The notes: generated from the letters alone by a model not told the origin. Shown: positions 28,263 through 37,581, counted from the first letter of the stretch. The stretch: 64,000 nucleotides of DNA from CAZFHA01 sp964518595 (GCA_964518595.1 CAZFHA010000006.1:1-64000); one strand, 5' to 3'. Program-made: numbers and translations.

Positions 28263-28880
28263 TTATAGCGTCTTCAGCATTCGATACTGTTTTATACTCT
28301 TATCCTTTGATTCGGCGATTTTGACGACCTCAAAGCCAAAATGTTTGTAGATTAAAGCGTTTTTATCGCTGAAGGTTTCTAAGACCATTTCGGTATTATT
28401 TTTTCGAGCATAATCAAAAGCAAATTCCATCATTTCCCGAAAAATGCCTTGCCCTCTTTTCGTCTTATCAATGCCTATATGAGCAAGATAATACGGTATC
28501 GGTCTCCGCTTTTTGTACCAATTAAAGCTGTGGACTTCCTGCACTTTCCGGGAATTGCTATTCAGTTTTTTAAGCTCTTCTTTTGTAACCGCCTTGCTAA
28601 GTAATTTATTAGACTTTAAAGACATAAGCGCTTTCTTAAGTAAGGAGAACTTTTTTCCATCGATCAACACAAGAATTCCACTCATCTCCTCATCGCTGAT
28701 AAAAATATCACCATATTTTAGAAAGTATTCCATATCTCGGTACAAATTCTCACGCATTATTATTCTTGCCCCATCTGAGGCAATCCCTGCCGTAACAAGC
28801 TCCATGTCCAATTCACCAAAAAATATCTCAAGCATCTGATCCGCTGCTTGATCCAGCTCATGCGCTTTTAATTTTCTCAT
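28263..28880 (-). CDS. GNAT-family N-acetyltransferase
   Basis: The 205-residue protein has the GNAT acetyl-CoA motif KRGQGIFREMMEFAFDYA (residues about 149-166, equivalent to the usual R/Q-x-x-G-x-G/A) followed by LETFSDKNALIYKHFGFEVV, the typical last helix and strand. The N-terminal 90 residues are helical and variable. The substrate cannot be predicted. It precedes no obvious partner; the next gene on the same strand (28940-30010) is 59 bp upstream and may be on the same transcript. Confidence 0.85.
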   Translation of the reverse strand: MRKLKAHELDQAADQMLEIFFGELDMELVTAGIASDGARIIMRENLYRDMEYFLKYGDIFISDEEMSGILVLIDGKKFSLLKKALMSLKSNKLLSKAVTKEELKKLNSNSRKVQEVHSFNWYKKRRPIPYYLAHIGIDKTKRGQGIFREMMEFAFDYARKNNTEMVLETFSDKNALIYKHFGFEVVKIAESKDKSIKQYRMLKTL

Positions 28881-28939
28881 AATACCACCTTCACAAATAA
28901 TCCTATAATCGTTAAAGTAATAGCCAAAGATATGTTATT

Positions 28940-30010
28940 TTATGAGATATTTCTAATGGTATCAAATATAGCTTTAATCCCCTCCGACATCTCACCGGAA
29001 GCAACATAAGCAGGAAGATTCAAGCTATGGTCAGCCCCCGGGAAAACATTGATTGTCAAATTAGTCTTTTTACATGCCTGAAATTGCTGATTAATATCGT
29101 ATACACCTTGCACAGAGCAATTCATATCCAGAGCGCCGTGAAATATATGAATGGGTAATTCTAGCTTAGGAAGCACATCCATATTACTTCGTAAACCGGC
29201 ATGCTGTAAGAGCCAACCCGATGTCATCGCTGTCATACCACTATTCAAGAGCCATTCATCATTGCCTGCCTCTGCCGCATTAAGGAAATCATTTGCAGTA
29301 ACTCCAATCAGGGATTTACCCAGCGCAGTCATTTCCGCAAAATCAATATAGCCATCTTGATTCGTATCACATAATTCAAAAGCATTGTCGCCAAGTCCTA
29401 GGGTAAGTAAAAACGCGTCTTTTTTCCCTTGATCAAAAGCACTACGGCTTATTCGCCCAGCACCATCCAGCTCAAAGAATTTCTGAAAAATAAGGGTGAA
29501 ACTTTCACCGCTTAGCTGCCATATCATTGTATCTTTTAAGTTCTTATTTGCATAACCCCAAAGCAATATGGCATCAACTTCTGCAGGGTATTTTTCGGCA
29601 AATAAAGGGAGAATGACTGTGCCTTCACTAGCTCCTAACAAGTATATCTTGCTATTTTTTAACCTTTCCATGTTTCTTAGTGCGCAAATTATATAATGAA
29701 TATCTTCAACGATATGTAGGGGCAAATAGCTTTTATATTCCTCTACATCTAGATCATAGAATAGAGGCGGGTTATTTGTTGCATGAACACCGCGCTGGCT
29801 ATACATAAAAAATGCAGTCCCATTTCGAGTCAGTTCAGTGGCAAAAGTTTGAAACATATTCACCTCTACCCCTTCATATATATCACGATTTTCACAGGTA
29901 CCGGGCCCTGATCCGTGTACGTATATTACCAGTTTGGAAACGGCCTCCTCACCTGTCGGCACAGCTAATTGACATTCAAGGGAATACTTATCAAAGGACG
30001 TAATATTCAT
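28940..30010 (-). CDS. Alpha/beta hydrolase with an EF-hand pair in its lid
   Basis: The 356-residue protein has the alpha/beta-hydrolase catalytic triad: oxyanion segment YVHGSGPGT (residues 30-38), nucleophile GASEG (Ser128), acid near Asp295 (GALDMN) and His328 (GADHSLN). Between the core halves, residues 180-226 form an EF-hand pair: a degenerate LDGAGRISRSAF and a canonical 12-residue loop DTNQDGYIDFAE (215-226) with Asp, Asn, Asp, Gly and Glu at the ligand positions. Calcium control of the lid is an inference. AAAGGGG precedes the ATG. No signal peptide is seen, so the enzyme is cytoplasmic. Confidence 0.85.
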   Translation of the reverse strand: MNITSFDKYSLECQLAVPTGEEAVSKLVIYVHGSGPGTCENRDIYEGVEVNMFQTFATELTRNGTAFFMYSQRGVHATNNPPLFYDLDVEEYKSYLPLHIVEDIHYIICALRNMERLKNSKIYLLGASEGTVILPLFAEKYPAEVDAILLWGYANKNLKDTMIWQLSGESFTLIFQKFFELDGAGRISRSAFDQGKKDAFLLTLGLGDNAFELCDTNQDGYIDFAEMTALGKSLIGVTANDFLNAAEAGNDEWLLNSGMTAMTSGWLLQHAGLRSNMDVLPKLELPIHIFHGALDMNCSVQGVYDINQQFQACKKTNLTINVFPGADHSLNLPAYVASGEMSEGIKAIFDTIRNIS

Positions 30011-30152
30011 TTTTTCTCTACCCCTTTCACATAAATTACAGTGATTTTAGCACAGAAGCAGATAAGAGAGTTGCCGATTTCCTAAACTGTCCTAGCTGTT
30101 TCATAAATGGTATGCTTCTCTTAATGTGAATAGATTATCTGGCTAGGTATCC

Positions 30153-30212
30153 ATGCGTATTTCTACAAATAGAGGATCTTGGCTTAATCAATTCACTCCT
30201 ATATTTGTATAA
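30153..30212 (+). CDS. Possible 19-residue peptide upstream of an Agr-type kinase
   Basis: A 20-codon frame starts at ATG 30153 after a weak TAGG and ends at TAA 30212. It encodes a peptide with a basic start (MRIST) and an aromatic tail (TPIFV). It has no double-glycine leader, and no AgrB-like protease is in the window. Its position 78 bp before the kinase start is the only support; it may be chance. Confidence 0.2.
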   Translation: MRISTNRGSWLNQFTPIFV

Positions 30213-30290
30213 ATTTCATGCCCATCGAAGACTGTGTGGTAAACTAATAAAGTAGCTACTTTTTATATTATGTCAGGAGAAAACCTGTTT

Positions 30291-31688
30291 ATGGACTCTA
30301 TTAAGCTCCTCATTATACTATTTGTTGGCCATTTGCTTTATTATTCATGTATTGACGGTCCGGTTGTCTACTATGGTATTAGTTCTTTAACTGGCATTCC
30401 TTTCAACTATAAGCGGTCGCTACTGCGATTACTGCCGATCAGCATTTTTTCCGCCCTCTGTAATCTCCTTGCCAATGTTTCAATTGATGGTGTAATTTTG
30501 TTTACTGAGGAAACTTATGTAATGAATCTCACCTTTGACTATATCACCAGCTTCTTATTCGTTTTTCTGCTATTCCGCTGGCATAAACCCAAGCTTAAGT
30601 TATTGTTGACCGCTAGCTTTATTATTACACTGATAAGGCAGCTAGTTCATCAGGTTGTACTTTTATTTCCCATTAATTTTACCGATAATCTGGCTGACGT
30701 TTATTCCTTGGAATTTATTTTTCGCCTATTATTAACCTATAGTCTCCTCTGGTTCCTAACTGCAAGCATTTCGCTACTGCTTTCAAGACTTTTGAAAAGA
30801 ATAAAATTCGGCAGCATTTTGGAGTATTATATCAGTATCAAAAACATCAGTAATTTTTTTGTTGCCTTATGCTTAACCTTCCCGGCACTATTGTATTTTG
30901 TGCAATATCTTACTACCACTGCAGTTACTTTAGTTTATCCCTTAACCGCAATTTTATTGTTGATTGTGCAGCTCGCCAGCATCTATTATCTGGGAAGTAA
31001 TGCAATACGCCGAGAAAAAATTTCCAATCTTGAAGTGTCGGCTATACAGCAACAGTTCTATACCCAGCAGTTAGAGAAGATACAAAAAGATCTGCGTGTT
31101 TTTCAGCATGATTTTCGGAATCGTCTTTCCAGAATCTATCTGCAAATGAATGAAGGTGATTTAGAGGCAGTATCAAACTTCATGCAGACTACCCTATTTG
31201 ATTTTGATACAGAAATCACGCAGAAGATCAAAGAAATTGCGCCGCTAAATGAAATTCCGATTATCGAGCTAAAAAGCTTGTTATACACAAAGATCTTTAC
31301 CATGAATCAAAAGGCCATTGCTTATAAATTAGAAATTTTAAGGCCACTAACCGCAATATCTATGGATATAAATGATTTTTGCACCTGTGTGGGTATTTTA
31401 ATAGACAACGCTATTGAGGAAAGCGAAAATTTAGAGGACGGCTATGTTCTCATACTAATCAGCCGACTAGAGGATTGCGTTACACTTGTGGTAGAGAATA
31501 GGGTAAAAAAACCAGTATTAGTACAGCGTATTTGGGATTACGATTATTCAACTAAAGGAAATAACCGGGGCATTGGCCTCTTTAGCTATAGGAGTATTGT
31601 CCAGAAATATAAAAATGTCTCTTTTCTTGCTCAAGAATTGGAGGGGAAATTTAGACAAGAGTTGAAAGTGAGTGATCTTTTACTGTGA
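30291..31688 (+). CDS. AgrC-type sensor histidine kinase (GHKL)
   Basis: The 465-residue protein has six hydrophobic segments in its first 230 residues, a coiled linker (YTQQLEKIQKDLRVFQHD), the phosphorylated His in FQHDFRNRL, and a GHKL ATPase domain with the N-box GILIDNAIEES and the G-box KGNNRGIGLFSY. This is the architecture of peptide-pheromone sensors. AGGAG stands 10 nt before the ATG at 30291; an in-frame ATG 21 bases upstream is also possible. It overlaps the response regulator gene by 4 bp. Confidence 0.88.
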   Translation: MDSIKLLIILFVGHLLYYSCIDGPVVYYGISSLTGIPFNYKRSLLRLLPISIFSALCNLLANVSIDGVILFTEETYVMNLTFDYITSFLFVFLLFRWHKPKLKLLLTASFIITLIRQLVHQVVLLFPINFTDNLADVYSLEFIFRLLLTYSLLWFLTASISLLLSRLLKRIKFGSILEYYISIKNISNFFVALCLTFPALLYFVQYLTTTAVTLVYPLTAILLLIVQLASIYYLGSNAIRREKISNLEVSAIQQQFYTQQLEKIQKDLRVFQHDFRNRLSRIYLQMNEGDLEAVSNFMQTTLFDFDTEITQKIKEIAPLNEIPIIELKSLLYTKIFTMNQKAIAYKLEILRPLTAISMDINDFCTCVGILIDNAIEESENLEDGYVLILISRLEDCVTLVVENRVKKPVLVQRIWDYDYSTKGNNRGIGLFSYRSIVQKYKNVSFLAQELEGKFRQELKVSDLLL

Positions 31689-32449
31689 TACCAATTTATC
31701 TATGTGATGATGAAAAATCGACCCTTGGTAGATTACAAGAAGTCATCAATGAATATATATCTTATAAAAGATACGATATGGAAATAATTAATGGATTTTC
31801 TTCTCCAGAAGACCTCTTAAGCAGCTTGGAAATTGAAGGTAGTGGCGGATTATATTTCTTGGATGTGGATTTAAAGCATCCCCGCTATGATGGATTTTCT
31901 TTAGGAGCAGAAATACGAAAAATTGACCCCAGAGGTTTCATAGTATATGTAACAGCCTTTTCTGATTTCGCCTTCAAAAGCTTTGAATATCATATTGAGG
32001 CTATGGACTATATCATTAAGGAAAATCCTGATAAATTAAGGGAGGGTATAACTCGCTGCTTAGACACTGTAAGTAGCCGCAGGCAACAGCAAAGCAAGGC
32101 ATTTGCAGAAGAATCTTATGTAATTAAACTTGCTAACGAGCAAAAGTATATTCGCATTTCTGATATATACTATTTTGAAACTACAGCCAAGTCTCACCAT
32201 ATTATGCTTTATGCAGAAAAGGAAGTAATTGATTTTCTGGGAAGTATGCAAGAAATTGAAAAATCCCTTGGCAGTAAGTTCTTGCGAGTTCATCGCTCCT
32301 ACATTGTTAATCTTGATAAGGTAAGTGGATATGACTTTTCCAAACAAATGCTTACCTTGGAAAACGGCAGAAGCTGCTTAGTAGCCAGAAAAATGAAAAG
32401 TAAATTATTGCAAGCCCTAGAGAGTAAAGCTATACATTATAACAGATAG
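31685..32449 (+). CDS. AgrA-type LytTR response regulator
   Basis: The 254-residue protein has a receiver domain with acidic pair DDE (residues 7-9), phospho-acceptor Asp in YFLDVDL (near residue 59), and TAF and K residues (near 95 and 120). The DNA-binding LytTR half has ISDIYYFETTAKSHHIMLYA, FLRVHRSYIVNL and LENGRSCLVARK. The start is GTG in the GTGA overlap with the kinase gene. No agrB/agrD pair is present nearby, so its target and signal are unknown. Confidence 0.88.
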   Translation: MIPIYLCDDEKSTLGRLQEVINEYISYKRYDMEIINGFSSPEDLLSSLEIEGSGGLYFLDVDLKHPRYDGFSLGAEIRKIDPRGFIVYVTAFSDFAFKSFEYHIEAMDYIIKENPDKLREGITRCLDTVSSRRQQQSKAFAEESYVIKLANEQKYIRISDIYYFETTAKSHHIMLYAEKEVIDFLGSMQEIEKSLGSKFLRVHRSYIVNLDKVSGYDFSKQMLTLENGRSCLVARKMKSKLLQALESKAIHYNR

Positions 32450-32543
32450 CTAATTCCTACTCATTTACAATAACCTTGCAGGCTAGATTAGGTCTGCGTT
32501 TAAAAGTAAAAGATAAACAATTGGAGATAAACGCTCCTCCTGA

Positions 32544-32579
32544 ATAAAGCCGCCCTCTCATTCAAGAAGGCGGCTTTAT
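32544..32579. terminator. Bidirectional intrinsic terminator
   Basis: An 11-bp stem (ATAAAGCCGCC with GGCGGCTTTAT) around a 14-nt loop lies between the LytTR gene (plus) and tuf (minus). Both exits carry a short T-rich tract (TTTAT). Confidence 0.75.
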
Positions 32580-32611
32580 CATAGAATTAACTTGTTCTCT
32601 TTAATTATTAA

Positions 32612-33814
32612 TTACTCAATAATTGTAGAAACAGTTCCAGCACCAACAGTACGTCCACCCTCACGGATAGCGAACTTCAGACCTGGCTCCATAGCGATAG
32701 GAGTGATCAACTCAACAGTAATAGTGATGTGATCACCAGGCATACACATTTCTGTGCCATCTGGAAGAGTAGCTACACCGGTAACGTCAGTTGTACGGAA
32801 GTAGAACTGTGGACGATAACCATTGAAGAAAGGCTTATGACGGCCACCTTCTGCATGGGTCAAAACGTATACTTGACCTGTGAACTTGGTGTGAGGAGTG
32901 ATAGATCCAGGCTTAGACAAAACCTGTCCACGCTCTACTTGCTTACGATCAACACCACGGAGCAATGCACCAATGTTGTCACCAGCTTCAGCTTGATCCA
33001 AGAGCTTCTTAAACATTTCAACACCAGTAACAACAGTAGGTCTTGGCTCTTCTTGGAGACCAACGATCTCAGCTGCATCACCAACTTTGATGATACCACG
33101 CTCCAGACGACCTGTAGCAACAGTACCACGACCAGTGATGGTGAATACGTCTTCAACAGGCATCAAGAAAGGGAGATCGGTAGGACGTGCAGGAGTAGCG
33201 ATAAAGCTATCTACAGCTTCCATAAGATCAAGAACACACTTGTACTTAGGCTCATTGATGTCAGTAGAAGAACACTCCAGAGCTTCTAAAGCAGAACCTC
33301 TGATAATTGGTGTATCATCACCAGGGAACTCATATTGATTGAGCAGATCACGGATATCCATTTCAACCAACTCTAAGAGCTCTTCGTCATCAACTTGGTC
33401 ACACTTGTTCATGAAAACAACGATGTATGGAACGCCTACTTGACGAGCCAACAAGATGTGCTCACGTGTCTGAGGCATAGGACCGTCAGAAGCGGATACA
33501 ACCAGAATTGCACCGTCCATCTGAGCAGCACCGGTAATCATGTTCTTGATATAGTCGGCGTGGCCTGGGCAGTCAACGTGGGCGTAGTGACGCTTATCGG
33601 TTTCATACTCAACGTGAGAAGTGTTGATCGTGATACCACGAGCTCTCTCTTCAGGAGCATTGTCGATGTTACCATACTCCTTATACGTAGCACCACCCTT
33701 AAGGGCTAAAACCTTAGTAATAGCGGCGGTCAGAGAGGTCTTGCCATGGTCAACGTGTCCAATTGTTCCGATGTTGACATGTGGCTTGTTTCTTTCAAAT
33801 TTTGCCTTTGCCAT
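32612..33814 (-). CDS. tuf: Elongation factor Tu
   Basis: The 400-residue GTPase delivers aminoacyl-tRNA to the ribosome. The GTP-binding motifs are GHVDHGKT (residues 19-26), DCPGHADY and NKCD, with the switch segment RARGITINTSHVEYET. All three domains are present through the C-terminal REGGRTVGAGTVSTIIE. AAGGAGG precedes the ATG. It ends the str operon, 129 bp after fusA, before the bidirectional terminator. Confidence 0.98.
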   Translation of the reverse strand: MAKAKFERNKPHVNIGTIGHVDHGKTSLTAAITKVLALKGGATYKEYGNIDNAPEERARGITINTSHVEYETDKRHYAHVDCPGHADYIKNMITGAAQMDGAILVVSASDGPMPQTREHILLARQVGVPYIVVFMNKCDQVDDEELLELVEMDIRDLLNQYEFPGDDTPIIRGSALEALECSSTDINEPKYKCVLDLMEAVDSFIATPARPTDLPFLMPVEDVFTITGRGTVATGRLERGIIKVGDAAEIVGLQEEPRPTVVTGVEMFKKLLDQAEAGDNIGALLRGVDRKQVERGQVLSKPGSITPHTKFTGQVYVLTHAEGGRHKPFFNGYRPQFYFRTTDVTGVATLPDGTEMCMPGDHITITVELITPIAMEPGLKFAIREGGRTVGAGTVSTIIE

Positions 33815-33943
33815 TTGTAATTTCCTCCTTCGTCAGCAATTTCATGCTGATATAATCATAAATTTAGCCAAACGCCAGATGCATCTATTTTACTATATTT
33901 GCGAGGAATCGCAAGATCTAGTAGATAAATTAGCCTCTGAAGC

Positions 33944-36010
33944 TTATTTCTTTAGTATAGACTCCATGATACTCTTAGGCATTTCAGCAAAATGGCTGAT
34001 CTGCATCACAAAAGTACCACGTCCCTGAGTCGTAGAACGCAGGGCGGTAGCATAACCGAACATGTTAGACAGAGGTACTTCTGCCTGAATGGCTTGAGCA
34101 CCACTTCTGGCTTCAATGCCCTTAATCAAACCACGTCTTGAGTTAATACCACCAATAACATCACCCATGTATTCGTCGGGAACTTCAATATCGACGCGCA
34201 TGATTGGCTCCAGGAGAACTGGATCACCCTTCTTCATACCCTCTTTAAAGCCCATAGAACCGGCAATCTTAAAGGCCATTTCTGAAGAGTCAACATCATG
34301 GTAAGAACCGTCAACAACGGTAACCTTGATATCAACTACAGGATAACCACCCAAGATACCACTGGTCATAGCTTCTTGGATACCAGAATCGATGGGATTG
34401 ATAAATTCCTTCGGAATGGAACCACCTACAGTTGCATTGATGAATTCATAACCGGAACCTGGTTCTCTAGGTTCGAGTTCCAGAATACAGTGACCATATT
34501 GACCGTGACCACCAGACTGACGAACAAAACGACCTTCGGCCCGAACAGGCTTTCTGATGGTCTCTTTGTAAGCAACCTGAGGGGCTCCAACATTGGCTTC
34601 TACCTTAAACTCTCTGAAAAGACGGTCTACGATAATATCCAAGTGCAATTCGCCCATACCGGCAATAATAGTCTGACCTGTCTCTTGATCCGTATAGGTT
34701 CTGAAAGTTGGATCTTCTTCAGCCAGTTTCTGCAGAGCTGCAATCATCTTTTCTTGAGAAGCTCTTGATTTAGGCTCAATAGCTACTTCAATAACAGGCT
34801 CGGGGAAATCCATAGACTCCAGGATAATAGGAGCCTTTTCATCACAGAGGGTATCTCCGGTGGTGGTGTCTTTTAGACCCACAGCTGCGGCGATATCTCC
34901 AGCATAAACTTTAGTAATTTCCTCGCGGTGATTAGCATGCATCTGCAAGATACGACCAATACGCTCTTTCTTCTTCTTACCCGCATTTAAAACGTAGGAG
35001 CCGGCATCCAGCACCCCAGAATATACACGGAAAAAGCAGAGCTTACCAACAAATGGGTCAGTCATAATCTTGAAAGCTAAGGCTGCAAAAGGTTCCTCAT
35101 CGGAAGAAGCTCTTGGCTCTTCCTCATCAGTCTGGGTATTGATACCCATGATTGGCGGAATATCCGTTGGTGCAGGCATATAATCAATAACTGCATCCAA
35201 GAGCATCTGTGTGCCCTTGTTCTTGTAGGATGATCCGCAAAGAACAGGAGTAACCTTGCAAGCAATAACAGCTTTACGTAAAGCGTCCTTAAGCTCAGCA
35301 AGTTCAATCTCTTCCCCTTCAAGGAACTTCAAGGTGAGTTCCTCATCGGTTTCTGCAACGGCTTCAACTAACAGATCGCGGTACATCTTGGCTTCTTCCA
35401 GCATCTCGGCCGGAACGTCACGCTCTTCAAACTGAGTACCATCATCACTGGTATAAACCTCAGCTTTCATGGTGACTAAGTCAATAATACCGATAAAAGT
35501 ATCTTCAGCACCGATTGGCAACTGAATCGGAACAGCATTTGTCTTAAGACGGTCTTTCATCATCTCAACGGCCCGCATAAAGCTGGCACCAAGAATATCC
35601 ATCTTATTAACAAAAGCCATTCTAGGAACACCGTAACGATCAGCTTGACGCCAAACAGTTTCGGTCTGGGGCTCAACGCCGCCTTTTGCAGAAAGCAATG
35701 TAACAGCTCCGTCCAGAACGCGCAAAGAGCGCTCAACTTCGACTGTGAAATCCACGTGACCGGGGGTATCAATAATGTTGATACGATGTCCCTTCCACTC
35801 GGCGGTGGTAGCGGCAGATGTGATAGTAATACCACGCTCTTGTTCCTGCTCCATCCAGTCCATTGTTGCGGCTCCCTCATGTACTTCACCAACTTTTCTA
35901 ATCTTACCGGTGAAATACAGGATTCGCTCTGTGGTAGTCGTCTTTCCGGCGTCAATATGAGCCATGATGCCTATGTTTCTTGTGTTTTCCAAAGAGAAGT
36001 CTCTGGCCAT
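33944..36010 (-). CDS. fusA: Elongation factor G
   Basis: The 688-residue GTPase drives ribosomal translocation. Its GTP-binding motifs are AHIDAGKTTTTERIL (residues 17-31), DTPGHVDF and NKMD, with the RGITITSAA switch. The later domains end with the domain IV/V stretch DYMGDVIGGINSRRG-type sequence (PDEYMGDVIGG) and ALRSTTQGRGTF. AAGGAG is 11 nt upstream of the ATG. It lies 28 bp after rpsG in the str operon. Confidence 0.98.
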   Translation of the reverse strand: MARDFSLENTRNIGIMAHIDAGKTTTTERILYFTGKIRKVGEVHEGAATMDWMEQEQERGITITSAATTAEWKGHRINIIDTPGHVDFTVEVERSLRVLDGAVTLLSAKGGVEPQTETVWRQADRYGVPRMAFVNKMDILGASFMRAVEMMKDRLKTNAVPIQLPIGAEDTFIGIIDLVTMKAEVYTSDDGTQFEERDVPAEMLEEAKMYRDLLVEAVAETDEELTLKFLEGEEIELAELKDALRKAVIACKVTPVLCGSSYKNKGTQMLLDAVIDYMPAPTDIPPIMGINTQTDEEEPRASSDEEPFAALAFKIMTDPFVGKLCFFRVYSGVLDAGSYVLNAGKKKKERIGRILQMHANHREEITKVYAGDIAAAVGLKDTTTGDTLCDEKAPIILESMDFPEPVIEVAIEPKSRASQEKMIAALQKLAEEDPTFRTYTDQETGQTIIAGMGELHLDIIVDRLFREFKVEANVGAPQVAYKETIRKPVRAEGRFVRQSGGHGQYGHCILELEPREPGSGYEFINATVGGSIPKEFINPIDSGIQEAMTSGILGGYPVVDIKVTVVDGSYHDVDSSEMAFKIAGSMGFKEGMKKGDPVLLEPIMRVDIEVPDEYMGDVIGGINSRRGLIKGIEARSGAQAIQAEVPLSNMFGYATALRSTTQGRGTFVMQISHFAEMPKSIMESILKK

Positions 36011-36038
36011 GGTTTCAATTGCTCCTTAATTTCTGATG

Positions 36039-36509
36039 TTACCACCTATAATGTGCGAAAGCTCTGTTAGCATCCGCCATCTTGTGCATGTCTTCTTTCT
36101 TCTTAAATGCGCCACCGGTGCTATTAGAAGCATCGATTAACTCACTGGCGAGACGCTCTCTCATAGTTCTTTCGCTTCTGTTTCTGGCATACATTACCAA
36201 CCAACGTAGACCTAAAGTTTGACGTCTTACCGGACGTACTTCGATAGGAACTTGATAGTTCGCACCACCAACACGTCTGGCTTTAACCTCGAGAACTGGC
36301 ATTACATTTTCTAGGGCCTGATTGAAAACTTCAATCGCTTCCTTGCCTGTACGCTCTTTGATGATATCAAAGGCGTCATAGCAGATACGTTGTGCTACAC
36401 CCTTCTTGCCGTCCTGCATGATATTATTGATCAACTTTGTGACCTTAACATCATTATAGAGCGGGTCAGGGAGCACTTCTCTCACTGGGACATTGCCTTT
36501 TCTTGGCAC
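36039..36509 (-). CDS. rpsG: 30S ribosomal protein S7
   Basis: The 156-residue protein binds the 3' major domain of 16S rRNA and starts head assembly. It begins MPRKGNVPVREVLPDPLY and has the RRVGGANYQVPIEVRP and RNRSERTMRERLASELIDA motifs. The start codon is GTG, with GGAGG eight bases upstream. A 165-bp gap separates it from rpsL. Confidence 0.98.
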   Translation of the reverse strand: MPRKGNVPVREVLPDPLYNDVKVTKLINNIMQDGKKGVAQRICYDAFDIIKERTGKEAIEVFNQALENVMPVLEVKARRVGGANYQVPIEVRPVRRQTLGLRWLVMYARNRSERTMRERLASELIDASNSTGGAFKKKEDMHKMADANRAFAHYRW

Positions 36510-36674
36510 TTGTCTTCCCTCCTCTCATGATTATCACTCGGGGGTTATTCCCCTGAAATCATAGGTACTCACGTTATTCTTTGGACCGTGTCAGAGCCAG
36601 TTACAATGTCCGGTAAAGAAGCTCACTTCTTATATTGACAGTGTACTGATCACTTATCTGTCCAACCATCAAAA

Positions 36675-37103
36675 TTACTTCTTGACCTTAGCAGCCTTGG
36701 GCTTCTTAGCTCCATACTTGGAACGACCCTGCATACGATTGTTAACACCGGCAGTATCAAGGGTACCTCTGATAATGTGATAACGCACACCTGGTAAATC
36801 CTTAACACGACCGCCTCTGATCAGAACCACTGAGTGCTCCTGAAGATTGTGCCCAATGCCTGGGATATAGGCTGTAACCTCATAGGTATTGGTCAAACGT
36901 ACTCTGGCAACCTTCCGCAGAGCCGAGTTAGGCTTCTTAGGAGTAGTTGTCTTTACAACGGTGCACACACCACGCTTCTGAGGAGAAAAACTCTCTGTTT
37001 CACGCTTCTTAAGTGTGTTCATTCCGCTTAAAAGAGCCGGAGCCGTAGACTTATAGGTCTTGGAAGTTCTTCCGGTCTTAACCAATTGGTTGAACGTAGG
37101 CAT
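36675..37103 (-). CDS. rpsL: 30S ribosomal protein S12
   Basis: The 142-residue decoding-centre protein begins MPTFNQLVKTGR. The segments TTPKKPNSALRKVARVRL and RGGRVKDLPGVRYHI carry the two lysines whose mutation gives streptomycin resistance, so the sequence looks wild type. The C-terminus is a short Lys-rich tail. The ATG at 37103 has GGAGG seven bases upstream; an adjacent in-frame TTG was not chosen. Confidence 0.97.
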   Translation of the reverse strand: MPTFNQLVKTGRTSKTYKSTAPALLSGMNTLKKRETESFSPQKRGVCTVVKTTTPKKPNSALRKVARVRLTNTYEVTAYIPGIGHNLQEHSVVLIRGGRVKDLPGVRYHIIRGTLDTAGVNNRMQGRSKYGAKKPKAAKVKK

Positions 37104-37214
37104 CAATACACCTCCTTTCTTCTAATAAATAATGATATAATTACCCACTGTAGCGACGATTCTTCCGGCAAAAAGAGCACAAAAAAAATCTGCCCCTATT
37201 TATTCGGGCAATTT

Positions 37215-37243
37215 AGTATATCATCGACGAGGCATTCTGTAAA
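37215..37243 (-). promoter_or_regulatory. Promoter of the str operon
   Basis: On the minus strand TTTACA (37238-37243) and TATACT (37215-37220) are 17 bp apart, giving a leader of about 105 nt before rpsL. A weak hairpin with T8 (37181-37210) lies at the very start of that leader. Confidence 0.7.
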
Positions 37244-37377
37244 TAAATTCGCCAAAACTTCTGGAGGCCTTTTTGAGGGATAAATACCCACATAAATTCC
37301 CATAAAAATGCCACTCCTCTAGCCACAGTTACATTTACTTTGGAAATTTACCCCGTCGCCCAAAGTATTATTCCTGC

Positions 37378-37406
37378 TTTACTTCACTTTCACTTTCTGG
37401 TACTAT
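37378..37406 (+). promoter_or_regulatory. Promoter of the thiamine-precursor transport operon
   Basis: TTTACT (37378-37383) and TACTAT (37401-37406) are 17 bp apart. The predicted start near 37413 is the first base of the TPP riboswitch. Confidence 0.6.
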
Positions 37407-37413
37407 ATGCCCA

Positions 37414-37531
37414 TCCTGGGGTGCCAGTGAGGTCTTTGAATATCTAGTTTCAAAGATTTCTCGGCTGAGAGAGGTCTAATACCTTAACCCAATTACCTGA
37501 TGCGGATAATACCGACGTAGGGAGTGATGAA
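37414..37531 (+). promoter_or_regulatory. TPP riboswitch (THI element)
   Basis: The conserved parts appear in order: GGGGTGCC, CTGAGAGAGG, AATACCTTAACCCAATTACC, CTGATGCGGATAATACC and GACGTAGGGAG. It precedes ykoFEDC, and bound thiamine pyrophosphate would turn the operon off. Confidence 0.95.
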
Positions 37532-37542
37532 GAGTACATGTT

Positions 37543-37581
37543 ACCTCTTTTCCAGGAAATTTCTTGAAGAGAGGTTTTTTT
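37543..37581 (+). terminator. Riboswitch-controlled terminator that also covers the ykoF ribosome site
   Basis: ACCTCTTTTC (37543-37552) pairs with GAAGAGAGGT (37566-37575) with one G-T pair, followed by seven T residues ending just before the ATG. The 3' arm contains the only Shine-Dalgarno-like GAGAGG of ykoF. Confidence 0.85.

Noticed and set aside
34298..34768. 156-codon frame antisense to fusA
   Set aside because: fusA is certain and highly expressed; antisense open frames over tuf, fusA and rpsG are composition effects.
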